Shown here in pieces: positions 16,477 to 26,150 of a stretch of 64,000 bases of DNA (the stretch's first letter is position 1; each line of letters opens with the position of its first letter). The notes under the pieces were generated by a model, which saw only the letters and a list, made by a program, of their open reading frames with translations, ran no database searches and had not been told where the DNA came from. A program made the translations under genes and the position numbers. The DNA lies in contig NZ_SCWB01000002.1 of the NCBI RefSeq assembly GCF_004359545.1, positions 108,976 through 172,975 of the forward strand, given 5' to 3'. The stretch is from Macrococcus lamae. GTDB lineage: Bacteria > Bacillota > Bacilli > Staphylococcales > Staphylococcaceae.

Positions 16477-19400
16477 GTGATACAGAAAATAATAAATTTT
16501 TCATTACATAATAAGTTCGCCCTCTGGCTGATGACTTTGATTCTTGCAGCAGCTGGTATTTATTCAGCGATGACTATGAAGATGGAGATGCTGCCGAGCA
16601 TTACATCACCAGTGATTACAGTGACCACACCTTATCCAGGTGCAACACCGGAAGCAGTGCTTGATAATGTTACAGAACCGATAGAAAAGAAAGTTTCAAG
16701 TATGTCGGGTGTCGATAAAGTATCAAGTCAGTCGATGCAGAATGCCTCAGCGATTACGCTGCAGTATGACTTTGGGACTGATATGGATAAGGCCGAACGT
16801 GATCTTCAGGAGGCGATTGCAAAGATTGACATGCCGGAAGAAGTACAGGACCCGGCAATCGATCAGATTTCTATATACACGTTCCCTATAATCAGCTATT
16901 CGTTCTCTTCAAACAATAAAAACATCAAAGATCTGACGAAGAAGATTGAAAACGATCTTGTCCCTCGTATAGAAGGGGTTGACGGAGTCAGTAGTGTAAC
17001 ATTCTCAGGTCAGGAAGTTCAACAGATTGAACTGCAGTTTGATAAGGATCAGTTGAAGAAAAAAGGATTAACAGAAGAGACTGTGCTTCAATACATTAAA
17101 GGTGCTACAGCGGATGCTCCTCTTGGTCTTTATACATTTGGTAACGACTTGAAATCTATTGTCGTCAATGGACAGTTTACATCTGTTGAAGCACTAAAAT
17201 CACTCAAAGTACCAGTGACAGGCAGTGCAGCGGCGGCACCTGCCGGAGCACAACCTGGTGCTCAGCAATCTAGTGCCCAGCAGCCGGCAGCTCAAGCCTC
17301 AGGTAATCAGGCTGGCAGTGCAGCTCAAGCAGCAGCGGCAGCAGAACAGATGAAAAACGCAAAATTACCGACAGTAGAATTAGGTGAAATAGCGTCTATA
17401 AAAAATGTAGCTAGCCGCGAGTCTATTTCTAAAACGAACGGTAAAGATTCATTAAGTGTTCAAGTTGTTAAATCAGACAACGCCAATACCGTAAAATTAG
17501 CTAATGATGTGAAAGATATTGTCAGCAAATTCGGCAAAGAAAATAAAGATATCCAGACTTTATTAATGATGGATCAGGCGAAACCGATTGAAGATTCTGT
17601 TAAAACAATGGTTGAAAAAGCACTGATCGGGGCTCTGTTCGCAGTCATCATGATTCTGATCTTCCTCCGTAATATCCGTTCTACATTCATTGCAGTGGTC
17701 TCTATTCCAATGTCTATTCTCATCGCGTTGATTATCCTTAAGCAGCTGGATGTGACATTGAATATTATGACACTTGGTGCGATGACTGTCGCTATCGGAC
17801 GTGTTATTGATGACTCGATTGTCGTTATAGAGAACATCTTCAGACGAATGTCATTGAAGAATGAACGTTTGAGCGGTGCCGCACTTATTGCAGACGCAAC
17901 GCGTGAAATGTTTATTCCGATTATGTCATCGACACTTGTAACGATTGCAGTATTCCTGCCGCTTGGTCTTGTTTCCGGTTCTATCGGTGAACTATTCAGA
18001 CCATTTGCTTTGACAGTGGTATTTGCTTTACTCGCTTCATTATTAATTGCGATTACCATTGTCCCGATGCTCGGTCATATCTTTTTCAGAAACGGCATTA
18101 AAGGGCATCATGATGAAAAGCCGGGTGCTATTGCGCACTTCTATCGACGTGTACTTGACTGGTCATTAAATCATAAGTGGATTGTCGGTTTACTGAGTGT
18201 GTTATTACTTGTCGGTAGCCTGATGCTTGTGCCGCTTGTCGGAACGTCATTCATCTCAACAGGTGAGGATAAACTCCTGGCATTGACTTATAAACCGCAG
18301 CCTGGTGAGACGGAAGACGAAGTCGTCAAGCATGCTGAAGAAGTTCAGAAATATTTATCAAGTAAGAAGGATGTGGAAAACGTCCAATTCTCTGTCGGTG
18401 GCAAAAACCCGTTCAGCCCGGTTGCCTCAAATGACATGGCGATGATGGTTGAATACAATAAAGATACACTGAACTGGGAGAATGAAGCTGAAAAAGTATT
18501 GAACAAGCTTGCAGCATATAAACATCCAGGTTCATGGAAGAACCAGGACTTTGCAACAGGAGGCGCTTCAAATAGCGTATCTGTATCAGTGATCGGCCCT
18601 TCAACAGATGCCATCCGTTCAACAGTGAAAGAAGTCGAAAATGTAATGAAGAACCAAGATACGTTATCCAACGTCGATTCATCATTATCTGACAGCTATG
18701 ATGAATACACTTTAAAAGTAGATCATAATAAATTGTCCGAACTTGGCTTGACGGCAGGGCAGGTAGCCATGACATTAAATCAGCGTTCACCTGAAACCGT
18801 GGTCACTAAAGTAGGTAAGAATGCGAATTCAACAGACGTCATTCTTACTAAAGACGAAGAAACGAATTGGACAAAGAAAAAACTGGAAAATACAACAATT
18901 ACTTCACCGCTTGGCCGTGATGTGAAACTCAGTGAAGTTGTTGACATTACAGAAGGTAAATCGTCAGATACAATCACTCGTGAAGACGGAGACGTATCAG
19001 CAAGTGTAGACGGAAAAATTAAAGCAGATGACGTTGGTAAAACAACAGCAGATGTTCAAAAAGCTGTCTCTAAAATCGATACACCAAGCAATGTTAATAT
19101 TAAAGTCGGTGGAACAAGTGAAGATATTGGAGAAAGTTTCTCACAATTAGGACTTGCGATGCTTGCAGCTATCGGTATTGTCTATTTAATCCTTGTACTG
19201 ACATTTAAAGGCGGACTTGCGCCGCTTGCGATTCTATTCTCATTACCATTTACGATTACAGGAGTGATTGTTGGATTACTAGTTGCCGGCGAAACATTAT
19301 CAGTGCCTTCAATGATTGGTATTTTGATGTTGATCGGTATCGTTGTAACTAACGCCATCGTATTGATCGACCGTGTCATCCATATGGAAGACAGAGGATT

Positions 19401-19668
19401 ATCAACACGTGAAGCTCTGCTTGAAGCAGCATCAACGCGTGTAAGGCCAATTTTAATGACCGCACTCGCGACAATCGGTGCTTTATCACCACTATTATTC
19501 GGTGGAGATGGATCGGTATTAATTTCTAAAGCGCTTGGCGTGACTGTTATCGGCGGTCTTGTATCATCTACATTACTGACGTTAATTGTTGTGCCTGTAG
19601 TGTACGAAGTACTGATGAACATCAAAAATCGCAAGAAAAGAAAACAGCAGGTCACTGAAACTTATTAA
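16477..19668 (+). CDS. RND-superfamily efflux permease (SwrC/AcrB-like)
   Basis: About 1063 residues. Twelve membrane segments are arranged as one N-terminal helix, a large extracytoplasmic loop and five helices (to about 560), then the same again. Recognisable parts: TTPYPGATPEAVLDNVTEPIE in the first loop, GRVIDDSIVVIENIFRR with the proton-relay acidic pair in TM4, and GIVVTNAIVLIDRV in TM10. It resembles Firmicutes SwrC (surfactin resistance) and SecDF-like RND pumps that work without an outer-membrane partner. Odd: a low-complexity Ala/Gln/Pro/Gly insert of about 45 residues around 252-300. Start: GTG at 16477 directly after GGAGG, in preference to an upstream in-frame start without a site. 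Confidence 0.9.
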   Translation: MIQKIINFSLHNKFALWLMTLILAAAGIYSAMTMKMEMLPSITSPVITVTTPYPGATPEAVLDNVTEPIEKKVSSMSGVDKVSSQSMQNASAITLQYDFGTDMDKAERDLQEAIAKIDMPEEVQDPAIDQISIYTFPIISYSFSSNNKNIKDLTKKIENDLVPRIEGVDGVSSVTFSGQEVQQIELQFDKDQLKKKGLTEETVLQYIKGATADAPLGLYTFGNDLKSIVVNGQFTSVEALKSLKVPVTGSAAAAPAGAQPGAQQSSAQQPAAQASGNQAGSAAQAAAAAEQMKNAKLPTVELGEIASIKNVASRESISKTNGKDSLSVQVVKSDNANTVKLANDVKDIVSKFGKENKDIQTLLMMDQAKPIEDSVKTMVEKALIGALFAVIMILIFLRNIRSTFIAVVSIPMSILIALIILKQLDVTLNIMTLGAMTVAIGRVIDDSIVVIENIFRRMSLKNERLSGAALIADATREMFIPIMSSTLVTIAVFLPLGLVSGSIGELFRPFALTVVFALLASLLIAITIVPMLGHIFFRNGIKGHHDEKPGAIAHFYRRVLDWSLNHKWIVGLLSVLLLVGSLMLVPLVGTSFISTGEDKLLALTYKPQPGETEDEVVKHAEEVQKYLSSKKDVENVQFSVGGKNPFSPVASNDMAMMVEYNKDTLNWENEAEKVLNKLAAYKHPGSWKNQDFATGGASNSVSVSVIGPSTDAIRSTVKEVENVMKNQDTLSNVDSSLSDSYDEYTLKVDHNKLSELGLTAGQVAMTLNQRSPETVVTKVGKNANSTDVILTKDEETNWTKKKLENTTITSPLGRDVKLSEVVDITEGKSSDTITREDGDVSASVDGKIKADDVGKTTADVQKAVSKIDTPSNVNIKVGGTSEDIGESFSQLGLAMLAAIGIVYLILVLTFKGGLAPLAILFSLPFTITGVIVGLLVAGETLSVPSMIGILMLIGIVVTNAIVLIDRVIHMEDRGLSTREALLEAASTRVRPILMTALATIGALSPLLFGGDGSVLISKALGVTVIGGLVSSTLLTLIVVPVVYEVLMNIKNRKKRKQQVTETY

Positions 19669-19673
19669 AAATA

Positions 19674-19708
19674 ATCCCTTAAAGCCAGTTGAGCTTTAAG
19701 GGATTTTT
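19674..19708 (+). terminator. Terminator of the RND gene
   Basis: TCCCTTAAAGC pairs with GCTTTAAGGGA around CAGTTGA and is followed by TTTTTG; it may also serve the convergent small gene. Confidence 0.9.
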
Positions 19709-19714
19709 GCGTTG

Positions 19715-20038
19715 TTAAATGCCATAAATATAAAAGGATACACCGATAATCAGTAAAGTCAGCATAATGGTGAAAAGGTTTAGTATAAGTACTCCTTTTT
19801 CGTCTTTAATTCGATGTTTAAATGCGGTGATTTCTATATTGATTACAAGTGCAAGTACTAATAGAATAGCCCACCATGATGTCGACGTCACGTTGAATAG
19901 AATGCTGAATATAAATAATAAAAGTCCGACACCGAGTATCATTCTGAGAATACGTGTAATCTGAACGTTATATTGATAAATACTCAAATACGAAATCACT
20001 AAATAAATGAGCAGATAAAGCGTGAGTAAGAATATCAT
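19715..20038 (-). CDS. Small multi-helix membrane protein, unknown function
   Basis: 107 residues, almost wholly hydrophobic, three to four membrane segments (FLLTLYLLIYLVISYLSIY; ILRMILGVGLLLFIFSILF; ISWW-like and LNLFTIMLTLLIIGVSFYIY regions). Its ATG overlaps the stop of the MFS gene by 4 bp, so it is the last gene of a three-gene operon and translationally coupled. No family recognised. Confidence 0.75.
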   Translation of the reverse strand: MIFLLTLYLLIYLVISYLSIYQYNVQITRILRMILGVGLLLFIFSILFNVTSTSWWAILLVLALVINIEITAFKHRIKDEKGVLILNLFTIMLTLLIIGVSFYIYGI

Positions 20039-21192
20039 GCCACTGTTCCTTTCGAAAAATAGATATAAATCAGTCCAAGTGACAATATACTTGTAACAGC
20101 GCCTATATAAAATGGCAGACTCAAGTTAAATGTCAGCAGTCCGGTGAAAACAAGAGGACCGATAATTCTGCCGAGACTATCCAGTGAATAAGTGATACCT
20201 GTCAGCTTGCCCATATGGCTTGCCGACGTTGTCTTTGTGATGCTCGAAGTCAGCAATGTTCTGACCATCGCGTTACCTGCCATTAAAAGCACAAGACATA
20301 GCCCAGCGTATACAAGATTCATTGTAAACGGAAGCATCATAAAAGCAATGGCTGTAATGATCTGCCCTGCAACCATGACTTTACGTTCTGAGCCGTGCTT
20401 TACTTTTCGTAAATAGCCGCCCTGCAGCAATGCACTGACGAATCCACCAATCATAAAGAGCATTCCCATCTGTGACGGGGTAATATTAATTCTATCGATT
20501 TCAAGCAGCTGAAAAGAACTCTCCATACCGCTCATCGTCATCATTACAATAAATGTACATAATAAGAGCAGACCTACCGGTTGCTTGACAATACTCCAGT
20601 CAATGCGCTTATCATCAAAACCGGAGCGACTGTTATGAGTTTCCGGCAATTTCGTCCATACAGCGAGGAAAATCAGTATCAATATTCCAGCTGTTATAAA
20701 GTAGGGCAGCTGGTAGGAGACGCCGGCAAGCAATCCGCCGACAGCAGGACCGAAAATAAAACCGAGACCGATCATCATACCGAGCAGTCCCATGTAACGG
20801 TTACGTTCTTCAGCTGTTGTTAAGTCGGCGACAATACTTGTCGTCGTAGAAAAACATGCCCCTGAAAACAAACCACCGATGATGCGCGAGAAGTAAAGCA
20901 TCGGCAGATTGTCAATGAACAGGCCGAATGTCAAAAAGCTGACAGCGAAACCGATTAAGCCTATAAGCAGTACTTTTTTGCGGCCTTTATTATCTGAGAA
21001 CTGTCCCCAGAAAGGTGCAGCGATGAATGAGGCAATGGAATAAATCGCCAGTAACAGCCCCATATGGAAAGAACTTAAATTCATATCAGCAATTAAAGCC
21101 GGAATGACAGGGATGACGATGCTGAACCCGAAATAGATTAAGAACTGAATACCCATCAACAGGCTGAATACTTGTTTAATATTACTGTTCAT
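20035..21192 (-). CDS. MFS drug/metabolite exporter (NorA-like, DHA1 family)
   Basis: About 385 residues with 12 hydrophobic segments. The A-motif GQFSDNKGRKKVLLIG lies between TM2 and TM3, and the family antiporter motif LGFIFGPAVGGLL is in TM5, typical of 12-TM proton-coupled drug exporters such as NorA. Substrates cannot be predicted. I start it at 21192 (MNSNIKQVF), which overlaps the preceding small gene by 11 bp; a longer start at 21234 would add 14 polar residues without a clear ribosome site. Operon order: coiled-coil protein, exporter, small membrane protein. Confidence 0.88.
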   Translation of the reverse strand: MNSNIKQVFSLLMGIQFLIYFGFSIVIPVIPALIADMNLSSFHMGLLLAIYSIASFIAAPFWGQFSDNKGRKKVLLIGLIGFAVSFLTFGLFIDNLPMLYFSRIIGGLFSGACFSTTTSIVADLTTAEERNRYMGLLGMMIGLGFIFGPAVGGLLAGVSYQLPYFITAGILILIFLAVWTKLPETHNSRSGFDDKRIDWSIVKQPVGLLLLCTFIVMMTMSGMESSFQLLEIDRINITPSQMGMLFMIGGFVSALLQGGYLRKVKHGSERKVMVAGQIITAIAFMMLPFTMNLVYAGLCLVLLMAGNAMVRTLLTSSITKTTSASHMGKLTGITYSLDSLGRIIGPLVFTGLLTFNLSLPFYIGAVTSILSLGLIYIYFSKGTVA

Positions 21193-21355
21193 TAAGCTGT
21201 TCACGCACGACACGGATTTCTTCTTCCAGTTCATGCAGACGTTCTTCTAATTTTTCGGCGTGATTTCCGGTTGACTGGACCTTCTCGATATCACCCTGCA
21301 ATCTGACGTATTCCTGTTTAAGTTCTGTCAGTTGATAATTTAAATCAGCCATCAT
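21182..21355 (-). CDS. Small coiled-coil protein (resembles the SE1832 family)
   Basis: 57 residues, almost entirely a predicted coiled coil (LNYQLTELKQEYVRLQGDI..., heptads of Leu/Val/Ile). The tandem ATG ATG follows GGAGTG at suitable spacing, making this the start rather than an upstream in-frame codon. From memory it is like the staphylococcal SE1832 small protein family, function unknown. First gene of the operon with the MFS exporter. Confidence 0.7.
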   Translation of the reverse strand: MMADLNYQLTELKQEYVRLQGDIEKVQSTGNHAEKLEERLHELEEEIRVVREQLNEQ

Positions 21356-21430
21356 AGACACTCCTTTATTTTTAAAATGTAAGTCCATTATAAGCTATAA
21401 TGGAACTAACTTGAAAGCGGGGAAATAAGA

Positions 21431-21910
21431 ATGCCGAAGAAAATCAAAACAAATGCACTGCGTCAACTGGACCAGTTTCATATCAGCTATGATGTTTATA
21501 CTTATTCAGCTGAGGATGGACAGATCGGCGGCATCAGTGTTGCCGAAAAAATAGGACAGGAAACTGCCAGTGTATATAAGACACTCATTACTCATGCGGG
21601 CCAGGAATTATTCGTGTTTGTTATTCCTGTGGCGGCTGAGCTTGATTTGAAGAAAGCGAGTCAAACGGCAGGCGTGAAAAAGCTCGAACTGCTGCCGGTT
21701 AAAGAACTGCTCAGCAGAACCGGTTATATAAGAGGCGGCTGTTCTCCAGTCGGCATGAAAAAATCGTTACCGACCGTTTGTGACAGTTCAGCATCAGAAC
21801 TGGATGATATTATTGTCAGTGCGGGACAGATTGGCCAACAGATGAAACTCAGTGTCGATAATCTTCTTAAAGTCACTGATGGGCGTCTGATGGATGTGAT
21901 CAGACGATGA
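21431..21910 (+). CDS. ybaK: Cys-tRNA(Pro)/Cys-tRNA(Cys) deacylase, YbaK/EbsC type
   Basis: A 159-residue single-domain trans-editing enzyme. The family features are visible: KTNALRQLDQFHISYDVY at the start, ASVYKTLITHAG near residue 50 with the catalytic Lys in VYKTL, and RGGCSPVGMKK near residue 102. It hydrolyses Cys wrongly attached to tRNA-Pro. The stop overlaps the next start (ATGA), so the two genes are coupled. Confidence 0.9.
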   Translation: MPKKIKTNALRQLDQFHISYDVYTYSAEDGQIGGISVAEKIGQETASVYKTLITHAGQELFVFVIPVAAELDLKKASQTAGVKKLELLPVKELLSRTGYIRGGCSPVGMKKSLPTVCDSSASELDDIIVSAGQIGQQMKLSVDNLLKVTDGRLMDVIRR

Positions 21911-22989
21911 AACTGAAGGATAATTATCGTAAGCTTGAGATTAAAGGCAGACGTACCATTGTCATCTCCGACATTCACGGTGAGAAAGTGCTATTTCAAA
22001 AATTGCTTGAGAAAGTCGGATTTTTAGAAGATGATGTTCTAATTATTGGTGGCGATATCCTTGATAAAGGACGGGATTCCATCGGGACGATGAAGTATGT
22101 GTTGCAACTGCTTGAACAGGAAAACGTTCATATGATTGAAGGAAACTGCGACCGCATTCTCACTGAATTATACGAAGCCTGGCTATTTGATTATATGGAT
22201 TACCGCCGGACATTCATTCATGACTATCTAGACGAAACAGGGAAAACACTGGCGGACTATCCCTCTCAGCATAACTTAGCAGATGATATTTTAAAAACGT
22301 ACGGGGATTATCAGCAGCGATTCGCTGCACTGCCGACTGCAATTGAGACGGAAGATTACTTGTTTGTTCATGCAGGAATAGACCATGCTGATTATCTCGA
22401 AACAGATTGTGAACAGGCGCTGGTCATGCCGAACTTCTATGAGCAGAAACACCAGCTTGACAAGTATGTGGTCGTCGGTCATTATCCGGCGTGTAACTAT
22501 GTGGAGAACGGGTTATACAGTCACGAAGTCAAGATCAGCCATGACCGAAAAATAATCGCCATCGATGGCGGTAATCAAGTTAAAGCATCTGGACAGTTGA
22601 ATGCACTGATTATCGAAGCGGATGGTACGCGCTCGTCAATGGCTGTCGACGACTATATCACTCGGGAAATCGTTCAATCTTTAGAAGTCAGCTACCAGGA
22701 GCCGCATACCTTCACCTATCCGGACTTCGAAATTACAATAGGCGAGATTGATCCCTACTTTACTTCGGCTATTCATGTGCGTTCACAGACTGAGTTTATG
22801 GTGAAAACAGAGTATATTCAGGAAGATGGTTCTGGCGGCTATCGCCTGAAAGATGACTATACGGATATGTTTCTTAATGTTGAAGTTGGAGAAACTGTCA
22901 AAGTGATTGATGACTCCTGTCTGGGTTATGTACTGGTCAAAAAAGAGAGCCTTGTAGGCTGGGTTCCTGAAGAAGTTTTAGGTGAGTAA
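21907..22989 (+). CDS. Metallophosphoesterase family protein with C-terminal SH3-like region
   Basis: 360 residues. The PPP-type calcineurin-like core has ISDIHGE (D-x-H) near residue 22, GGDILDKGRDS (GDxxDRG-like) near 48, GNCDR (GNHE equivalent) near 79, and later VHAGIDHADY and VVGHYPACNY carrying metal-binding His. This is the Ser/Thr-phosphatase/diadenosine-tetraphosphatase type. The last 90 residues look like a small beta-domain (SH3-like, ending VGWVPEEVLGE). Translationally coupled to ybaK. Physiological substrate unknown. Confidence 0.85.
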   Translation: MKLKDNYRKLEIKGRRTIVISDIHGEKVLFQKLLEKVGFLEDDVLIIGGDILDKGRDSIGTMKYVLQLLEQENVHMIEGNCDRILTELYEAWLFDYMDYRRTFIHDYLDETGKTLADYPSQHNLADDILKTYGDYQQRFAALPTAIETEDYLFVHAGIDHADYLETDCEQALVMPNFYEQKHQLDKYVVVGHYPACNYVENGLYSHEVKISHDRKIIAIDGGNQVKASGQLNALIIEADGTRSSMAVDDYITREIVQSLEVSYQEPHTFTYPDFEITIGEIDPYFTSAIHVRSQTEFMVKTEYIQEDGSGGYRLKDDYTDMFLNVEVGETVKVIDDSCLGYVLVKKESLVGWVPEEVLGE

Positions 22990-22996
22990 CGATTGG

Positions 22997-23407
22997 TCAT
23001 TCATAGTATGACTTATACTTCTCGTGATTAATATAATGACGGTGACGGATAATCAGCATCGTCCCTGCAGTAATCAATAGAACAGGAATAACCACTGTGA
23101 ATAACAGAAGCAGACCTGCTACGATGAACATGACAGCACTTACTATAATGTAACGGTTCAAGTAAAGGATGCCAAGCAAGTTAAGTGCCCATGGAAAGAG
23201 AATCATGACGATCAGGGGTAGCAGCGCCTCTTTTAAAGCTTTCGTGCTCTCCGGCAATGCAGAATCGCCAGCTTGTCCAGCTAGAAAATCCTGGACGAAG
23301 TCGCTCGATGCGCTGAAATAAAGTAATGTAATCAATAAGATGATGATCGTTAAGATAATTAACGAAATGACAGCAAGACGTTTCGGAATTTTTATAAAGT
23401 CGTTCAT
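22997..23407 (-). CDS. Membrane protein resembling DUF4064 family
   Basis: 136 residues with an N-terminal membrane helix (RLAVISLIILTIIILLITLLYF), an extracytoplasmic loop of about 40 residues, and two to three further helices. AGAGGTG precedes the ATG. The arrangement recalls DUF4064 proteins but the assignment is weak. Convergent with the metallophosphoesterase gene. Confidence 0.65.
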   Translation of the reverse strand: MNDFIKIPKRLAVISLIILTIIILLITLLYFSASSDFVQDFLAGQAGDSALPESTKALKEALLPLIVMILFPWALNLLGILYLNRYIIVSAVMFIVAGLLLLFTVVIPVLLITAGTMLIIRHRHYINHEKYKSYYE

Positions 23408-23462
23408 AAAGCACCTCTTGTATTTTTGTTTAGTTTAGCACAAAAGAAGTGAGTCAATGAAC

Positions 23463-23496
23463 ATGAAAAAATCTGTCTCTTATTTGAGACAGATTG
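23463..23496 (-). terminator. Terminator of the glcU-gdh operon
   Basis: On the minus strand AATCTGTCTC pairs with GAGACAGATT over a 6-base loop and is followed by TTTTC, with the run of T continuous with the stem. Confidence 0.9.
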
Positions 23497-23500
23497 ATAA

Positions 23501-24286
<786 letters not shown>

Positions 24287-24301
24287 TCATACCACTCCTT
24301 A

Positions 24302-25156
24302 TTATTGTTTAGCGTAACCTAATAGAAAGGCTGCAGCGATAATCAGAACAATGCCGACTGCGATACCAATATACTGTTTTTTCGTTTTCTTTTCCTTGAG
24401 AATGAAAATGCCCCCGAGCGTTGAAACAACAACCAGCATCTGTGAGAATGAGAAACTAGTAGCAACGCCTACTTTTGGCTGCGAATAAAACATCGCCATA
24501 TTACCGAATGCCCATACGACGCCTGGAATGATATTTCTGGCGATGGCTTTCTTTTCAGGTTTATGCTTCATACTGAGCAGTAATCCGCCGAGCATCATAC
24601 CGATTGCCTGAGGAAATAAGGCATCCCATCCCTCAACACCGAAAAACTGACCGATGACGACATAGGTAATATAGCCGATAGATGAGATAATTAGAATATG
24701 AAGGGCAGATTTGATGCGTCCCTTATCTTTTTCATCATCTTTGTCTCCTTTGAGTGATGTCAGAATGACGCCACCAACTAGTAGAACAAGAGCCGTAATG
24801 CCAAGAATGACTGCGGTTGTTGACTTCCATTCGTTGAAGAAAATAACAGAGACAATAGTTGTACCAACGAGCTGCATTCCTGTAGAAATCGGCATTGTCT
24901 TTGAAACGCCAATCTTATCGATGCTTTTTAGCTGGTTGCCTTGACCCAGCGCCCAGAAACCACCTGATATCATACCGACTATTAATATTTTCCAGCTGAG
25001 CTCAGGTTGGACGATAAAGTAAGTGGCAGTTCCGATGATAAAAGCACCCAGCACTGTCCCCATAATCTGCTCATAAGGTGAACCGCCCACCTTGACGTTG
25101 ATCAATACCACACTTCCCCAGAGCAGGGCAGGTAGTAAAGCTATTAATAGATCCAT
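24302..25156 (-). CDS. glcU: Glucose uptake protein GlcU (GRP transporter family)
   Basis: 284 residues with ten membrane segments, of the sugar/RhaT-like drug-metabolite transporter type. LLIALLPALLWGSVVLINVK opens TM1, and SGGFWALGQGNQLKSID near residue 60 is a family signature; FGNMAMFYSQPKVGVATSFS marks the second half. A cytoplasmic charged loop (KGDKDDEKDKGR) splits the two halves. It imports glucose by proton symport, feeding the co-transcribed glucose dehydrogenase. Confidence 0.92.
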   Translation of the reverse strand: MDLLIALLPALLWGSVVLINVKVGGSPYEQIMGTVLGAFIIGTATYFIVQPELSWKILIVGMISGGFWALGQGNQLKSIDKIGVSKTMPISTGMQLVGTTIVSVIFFNEWKSTTAVILGITALVLLVGGVILTSLKGDKDDEKDKGRIKSALHILIISSIGYITYVVIGQFFGVEGWDALFPQAIGMMLGGLLLSMKHKPEKKAIARNIIPGVVWAFGNMAMFYSQPKVGVATSFSFSQMLVVVSTLGGIFILKEKKTKKQYIGIAVGIVLIIAAAFLLGYAKQ

Positions 25157-25212
25157 TGCCTCAGTCCTTTATACTTTTATGTCCATCTATTCCCTTCGTT
25201 CATTACACAAAA

Positions 25213-25269
25213 CATAAGCTTGAGACATCCAGCTATTCTGCAGAAATTAGCTAGTTATCTCAAGCTTAT
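25213..25269 (-). terminator. Long two-part hairpin between the acetyltransferase gene and glcU
   Basis: ATAAGCTTGAGA (25214-25225) and TCTCAAGCTTAT (25258-25269) are perfect inverted arms; inside them AGCTA/TAGCT form a second stem. On the minus strand GTTTTGTG follows. Most likely the terminator of the upstream minus-strand genes, but with an unusually large structured loop. Confidence 0.6.
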
Positions 25270-25281
25270 AGGTGACGTTTT

Positions 25282-26136
25282 TTACTCTGCACTGAATTTA
25301 TAATGGTGCAATTCATTGATTTTCTTAAATCCTAATTTTTCGTAGAACTCAATCGTACGTTTTCTTTTATCTTCTACACTCAGCTGTATTTCTGTTGCCT
25401 GGTGTTTTTCGAAAGCATGCCGTGCTGCATAAGCTACGAGCTGATGACCGATACCTTGCTGACGATAGTTTTTATGAGTAACGACATATTCAACATAGCA
25501 TGTCGCCTTATTGTTTGTCGCAAGGAGAATATAACCTTTAACGATACCTTCGTTCAGCAGGATAAAGAGTTCCGATGAATCGTCAAGCAGTTCCAGTAAT
25601 TGTTCTGTCCGTTCTTTCGGATTAATATATAAGTTTTTCATTAAATCCATGAAGCTTTTCCGGTATATGGGACTGTACGGAATAACGAGCCGTGTATCGA
25701 TATCTTCATCATTTAAGTTTACAGCTGCCATTGTATAACGCGTACCGAGATACTGTGTTCTTAGTGACTTCATGACCATCTGACCGAAAACATGCTGAGC
25801 TCCAATGTAAAACTCATATTCTTTAATGTCAGGATGCTTCTTCATCAGCTGTTCACATAGCTCTTTGATTTGCTGGGATATTTCAGTATCTGTATGACTG
25901 GTGATCGGTCCGAATACATGAGCTGTGCCGTCTTCTTTTGTTTCTATTCCGATGACAGCAATAATCTCTTCACCTTCTGACAACACGGCAATGTTTTCTG
26001 CTCCAAGTTGTTCCAGTTGCTTTTTAATACGTTGCTGACTATGACCGAGATAACCGACATGATGTTCGGGCTGCTGGTTCATGTCATAGAGGAAACGGCT
26101 GATTTTTTCATAATCGTCTGTAGCACTTGTACTCAT
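25282..26136 (-). CDS. GNAT-family N-acetyltransferase (two tandem GNAT-like domains)
   Basis: 284 residues. The C-terminal half is a good GNAT domain with the acetyl-CoA loop NYRQQGIGHQLVAYAARHAF near residue 230 and the late motif FYEKLGFKKI. The N-terminal half looks like a degenerate second GNAT domain. Substrate unknown. It starts at an ATG preceded by AAGGAG, 14 bp downstream of the HAD phosphatase gene, in one operon. Confidence 0.85.
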   Translation of the reverse strand: MSTSATDDYEKISRFLYDMNQQPEHHVGYLGHSQQRIKKQLEQLGAENIAVLSEGEEIIAVIGIETKEDGTAHVFGPITSHTDTEISQQIKELCEQLMKKHPDIKEYEFYIGAQHVFGQMVMKSLRTQYLGTRYTMAAVNLNDEDIDTRLVIPYSPIYRKSFMDLMKNLYINPKERTEQLLELLDDSSELFILLNEGIVKGYILLATNNKATCYVEYVVTHKNYRQQGIGHQLVAYAARHAFEKHQATEIQLSVEDKRKRTIEFYEKLGFKKINELHHYKFSAE

Positions 26137-26150
26137 GTGCTGTTCACTCC

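Noticed and set aside
17574..18790. Long minus-strand open frames within the RND gene
   Set aside because: They mirror the codon bias of the sense gene, have no ribosome sites and no recognisable domains.
25213..25269. Riboswitch for glcU-gdh
   Set aside because: The fold is a simple nested hairpin without any recognisable aptamer core; terminator is the simpler reading.
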